From NCBI GenBank assembly GCA_001399805.1, contig LIHJ01000089.1, positions 92,418-156,417 of the forward strand: a stretch of 64,000 bases of DNA, in the 5' to 3' direction. Position 1 is the first letter of the stretch. Each line of letters opens with the position of its first letter. A program made the translations under genes and the position numbers. Source of the stretch: Candidatus Bathyarchaeota archaeon BA1 (GTDB taxonomy: Archaea; Thermoproteota; Bathyarchaeia; Bathyarchaeales; Bathyarchaeaceae). Positions 62,017 to 64,000 of the stretch are shown piece by piece. The notes beneath the pieces were generated by a model. It was not told the DNA's origin. It made no database searches and saw only the letters and a list, made by a program, of their open reading frames with translations.

Positions 62017-62719
62017 TTGAAACGCGCATGGGAGGAATTAATTCAGAACTTGATTAGAGGGGGAATCCTTCGTTCGCCTCATGTTATTCGGGCGATGCGC
62101 CGGGTTTCTAGGGGACCCTTTCTCCCTGATAAGGTGGTGTCCTACGCGGCTGTGGACACACCGCTTCCAATAGGGTTTGGGCAGACCATCTCAGCGCCTC
62201 TCGACTGGTCTTAATCGATCAGCCGGGCGAAACATGGTTTCGATCATGAATGAAGCCTTGGAGTTGGAAGCGGGGCAGAGGGTCCTAGAAATCGGCGCGG
62301 GCTCTGGGTGGCACGCCTCCACCATAGCTGAGGTTGTGGCTCCAACTGACACGCCGAAGGAAGAGTGGGGACACGTTTACACCGTGGAAATAGTTCCTGA
62401 ATTGGCGGGGTTTGCAAGAAAAAACATTGAGAGGGCGGGATATGGGGACCGCGTCACCGTAATTTATGGGGATGGCTCTGAAGGACACCCGGAAAAGGCT
62501 CCATACGACCGCATCTTGGTCACGGCAGCAGCCCCTGACGTCCCCAAGCCATTGATAGAACAGTTAAAGACCGGGGGCGTTCTGGTTGTCCCGGTTGGAG
62601 GAATCTACCTCTACCAAACGCTTATACGCATTAGGAAAAGGAACGGAAAAATTTTTGAAGAGAATCTGGGCGGGGTTGCGTTTGTGCCCCTGGTTGGGAG
62701 GTATGGATATAAACTGTGA
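62017..62719 (+). CDS. pcm: Protein-L-isoaspartate O-methyltransferase, interrupted by a 31-nt BHB intron
   Basis: PIMT repairs isoaspartyl residues by SAM-dependent methylation. It is split into a 5' part (62017-62214, TTG start with GAGG just upstream, ending GFGQTISAP then L-D-W-S-stop) and a 3' part beginning MVSIMNEALELEAG with VLEIGAGSGWHAS (SAM motif I) and ILVTAAAPDVPKPL. Removing 62201-62231 joins them into TISAPHMVSIM, the usual archaeal Pcm segment, as one 223-aa protein. Without splicing the message stops at TAA 62212-62214. Confidence 0.88.
62201..62231 (+). other. BHB-type mRNA intron in pcm (31 nt)
   Basis: Exon CGCC (62195-62198), bulge TC|T, inner helix CG-A-CTGGTC / GATCAG-C-CG with one A-C mismatch and loop TTAATC, then GGCG (62226-62229, perfect pair to CGCC), bulge AA|A, exon. 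Cleavage after the second bulge base at each side removes exactly 31 nt. The outer side has one G-C next to the central helix and, past a 4-nt bulge, a 7-bp AGACCAT/ATGGTTT helix. Confidence 0.85.
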
Positions 62720-62814
62720 CCCGTTTCGACTCGCTACGTGTCTACGGCCGAACTTAAGGACGCAAAATCTGTCATTTCCTTGGGGATAAAGGTGCTGAAA
62801 TAGCTGAGATAGAA

Positions 62815-63861
62815 CTAAGAAGCTGAATGGCCAAACCATGCTTCGAGAGTTAGTTTTCCCTTGACCTTTCTTACGCCCTCGGTCATTTTTTCTAGGGCCT
62901 TTTGCACCCGCTCTTCAGAGAAGTCTCGTTCACGACAAAGGAAGCCCACAATGCCTTCCGCGTTGGGTTCCCTCCACGCTATTCTGTAATTGTCCGTCAC
63001 TTTGGGGTGGAGGAAGATTTCCCGTATTCGCTGAGGCTCGACTGGAAACTCTGCCTCTTTTAGGGTAGGGAGCAGTTTTTCGAGGCTCCCATGCTCCTTA
63101 ACGAGTTTGAGGGCGGTTTTTGGCCCAATGCCCTTTACGCCCTCGGGGTTAAAGTCGGTCCCCACCAAAATTCCGATGTCGATCAACTGCTCATGAGTGA
63201 TACCCAATTCGTTAAGAGCCCGATCCAGCTCCACTATCTCAGGTACCACCTCAATGTACACCTTCTTTCTTGGAAGCTTCCTCCGCCCGCTGATGGTCAC
63301 ATTTCGAACAAGCTGAGGCGCACCAAATAAGAGGCTGTCATGATCTTGTGATACAACTGCCCAGACATCCCCTTTTGCCGCCATATAGGACGCTTGAGCC
63401 TCACCTTCCGAAGGCGCCTGAACCCACGGAACCCCCATGAGCGTTAGTAGGCGTTTTGCATCATTGACCATCTCGTCCTTTAGACGGGAAGTCATTTGGG
63501 CATACATTCTTGCTTTCTCGATTTCTTTTCTTTTTAAAGCTTCCTCATATTTTATAGTGGCTTCCTCTTTAATCCGCATCCTGCGTTTGATTTCTGCCTC
63601 TTTTAATTCTGGAGGCTCTCCGTCAAAAACATAGACTACCTTTGCGCCCTTTTCATAGAGGTTAGAAGTTCGATATAATATTCCGCTAAGATGACTCGTG
63701 ATTCTTCCTTGCCGATCCTTTAAAGGGGTCCCGTCCGGCTGTCTAATGATGGCAAGAAACTGGTAAAGTGTGTTATATGCGTCTATGGCCAGCGATTTTC
63801 CTGAAAGCTCGTCTAATGTTATCGTTTTTTTAGGAATAATTATGTCCAGATCCACTCCCAT
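62815..63861 (-). CDS. fen: Flap endonuclease FEN1
   Basis: Structure-specific nuclease, 348 aa from ATG 63861 (MGVDLDIII); ATG 63873 is less likely. The N-terminal region has the SLAIDAYNTLYQFL aspartate and VVYVFDGEPPELK. The I region has APSEGEAQASYMA and VSQDHDSLLFGA, and the helix-hairpin-helix is VGTDFNPEGVKGIGPKTALK. The C-terminal KLTLEAWFG is a PCNA-binding box. It trims Okazaki flaps. Third lagging-strand factor in the window. Confidence 0.95.
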   Translation of the reverse strand: MGVDLDIIIPKKTITLDELSGKSLAIDAYNTLYQFLAIIRQPDGTPLKDRQGRITSHLSGILYRTSNLYEKGAKVVYVFDGEPPELKEAEIKRRMRIKEEATIKYEEALKRKEIEKARMYAQMTSRLKDEMVNDAKRLLTLMGVPWVQAPSEGEAQASYMAAKGDVWAVVSQDHDSLLFGAPQLVRNVTISGRRKLPRKKVYIEVVPEIVELDRALNELGITHEQLIDIGILVGTDFNPEGVKGIGPKTALKLVKEHGSLEKLLPTLKEAEFPVEPQRIREIFLHPKVTDNYRIAWREPNAEGIVGFLCRERDFSEERVQKALEKMTEGVRKVKGKLTLEAWFGHSAS

Positions 63862-64000
63862 ATTGATCACCATTAAAATTTTAATGCTCTATTACATTGT
63901 TGCAATTTTAGGCATTTTCTTTCAAAGATATCTTTATTGTATTTATTAAATCTGAACGGAGGAACTTCTTTTATCTTAAGGAAATCCCTTTGCCATATGC

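Noticed and set aside
62193..62225. An alternative pcm splice register giving TIS-GRN-MV
   Set aside because: It puts the bulges on the wrong (5') side of the central helix for archaeal pre-tRNA geometry and loses the common SAPH sequence that the accepted register restores.
1..64000. CRISPR arrays and rRNA genes
   Set aside because: No regularly spaced direct repeats and no rRNA-like segments were seen on either strand.

Overview
The window looks archaeal, from the Thermoproteota (TACK) side and most likely a Bathyarchaeia-type genome. Evidence: both subunits of DNA polymerase D, Orc1/Cdc6 beside ORB-type origin boxes, a NurA-HerA pair, an RPA-like multi-OB protein, FEN1, an Elf1 zinc ribbon, Sec61-beta, Alba, GGGP synthase, diphthine synthase, archaeal RibK and RibL, and bulge-helix-bulge (BHB) introns. 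The lineage call is inference; there is no rRNA here.

Layout. 1-9 kb: a replication/repair block (PolD small subunit, DUF99 with a LAGIDADG ORF, Orc1/Cdc6, a probable origin at about 4.49-4.95 kb, a winged-helix protein, nurA-herA and a membrane-anchored winged-helix protein). 9-14.5 kb: an accessory stretch with repeated TGTGATATCACA sites, an aminotransferase, a frameshift-broken winged helix-MNT/HEPN cluster, an unassigned highly structured RNA candidate (13.19-13.79 kb) and a possible transposase relic. 14.5-24.5 kb: elf1, GGGP synthase, PolD large subunit, a broken asparaginase-like gene, MazG-like, DUF488, a VapBC pair, glyA, secG and an Sm-like protein. 24.8-40.3 kb: membrane and metabolic genes (DUF2070, alba, a class-III aminotransferase, MgtE with two PhoU/TrkA-C partners, TrpB2, RPA, DUF131 pair, an intein-containing SWIM protein, Hsp20, phosphoesterase, IMPase). 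40.3-42.1 kb: two intron-containing tRNAs around decayed DNA. 42-58 kb: amidohydrolase, dph5-DUF357-ribL, D-amino-acid genes beside a decayed amidase, ribK, a thiamine operon under a TPP riboswitch, a threonine dehydratase-like gene, TauE, Trm5, DUF371 and a winged helix/S-layer-like protein. 58-64 kb: intein-containing glmS, pcm and FEN1.

The main discovery is RNA splicing in protein genes. pcm and glyA each look broken, but each break is a 31-32 nt insertion that folds into a bulge-helix-bulge element: a perfect 4-bp central helix, two 3-nt bulges and a long inner hairpin. Cutting each bulge between its second and third bases restores the reading frame and the conserved protein sequence (SAPHMV in Pcm, PGERVYAGC in GlyA). 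The same geometry explains three introns in tRNA-Lys(CTT) and, less perfectly, one in tRNA-Leu(CAG). Archaeal splicing therefore seems to act on ordinary mRNAs here. glyA also carries an in-frame TAG that splicing does not remove.

Several other genes have 1-nt frameshifts, mostly at short homopolymers. These may be assembly errors or real decay and should be kept apart from the BHB introns. Two inteins, in glmS and the SWIM protein, add a second layer of splicing at the protein level.
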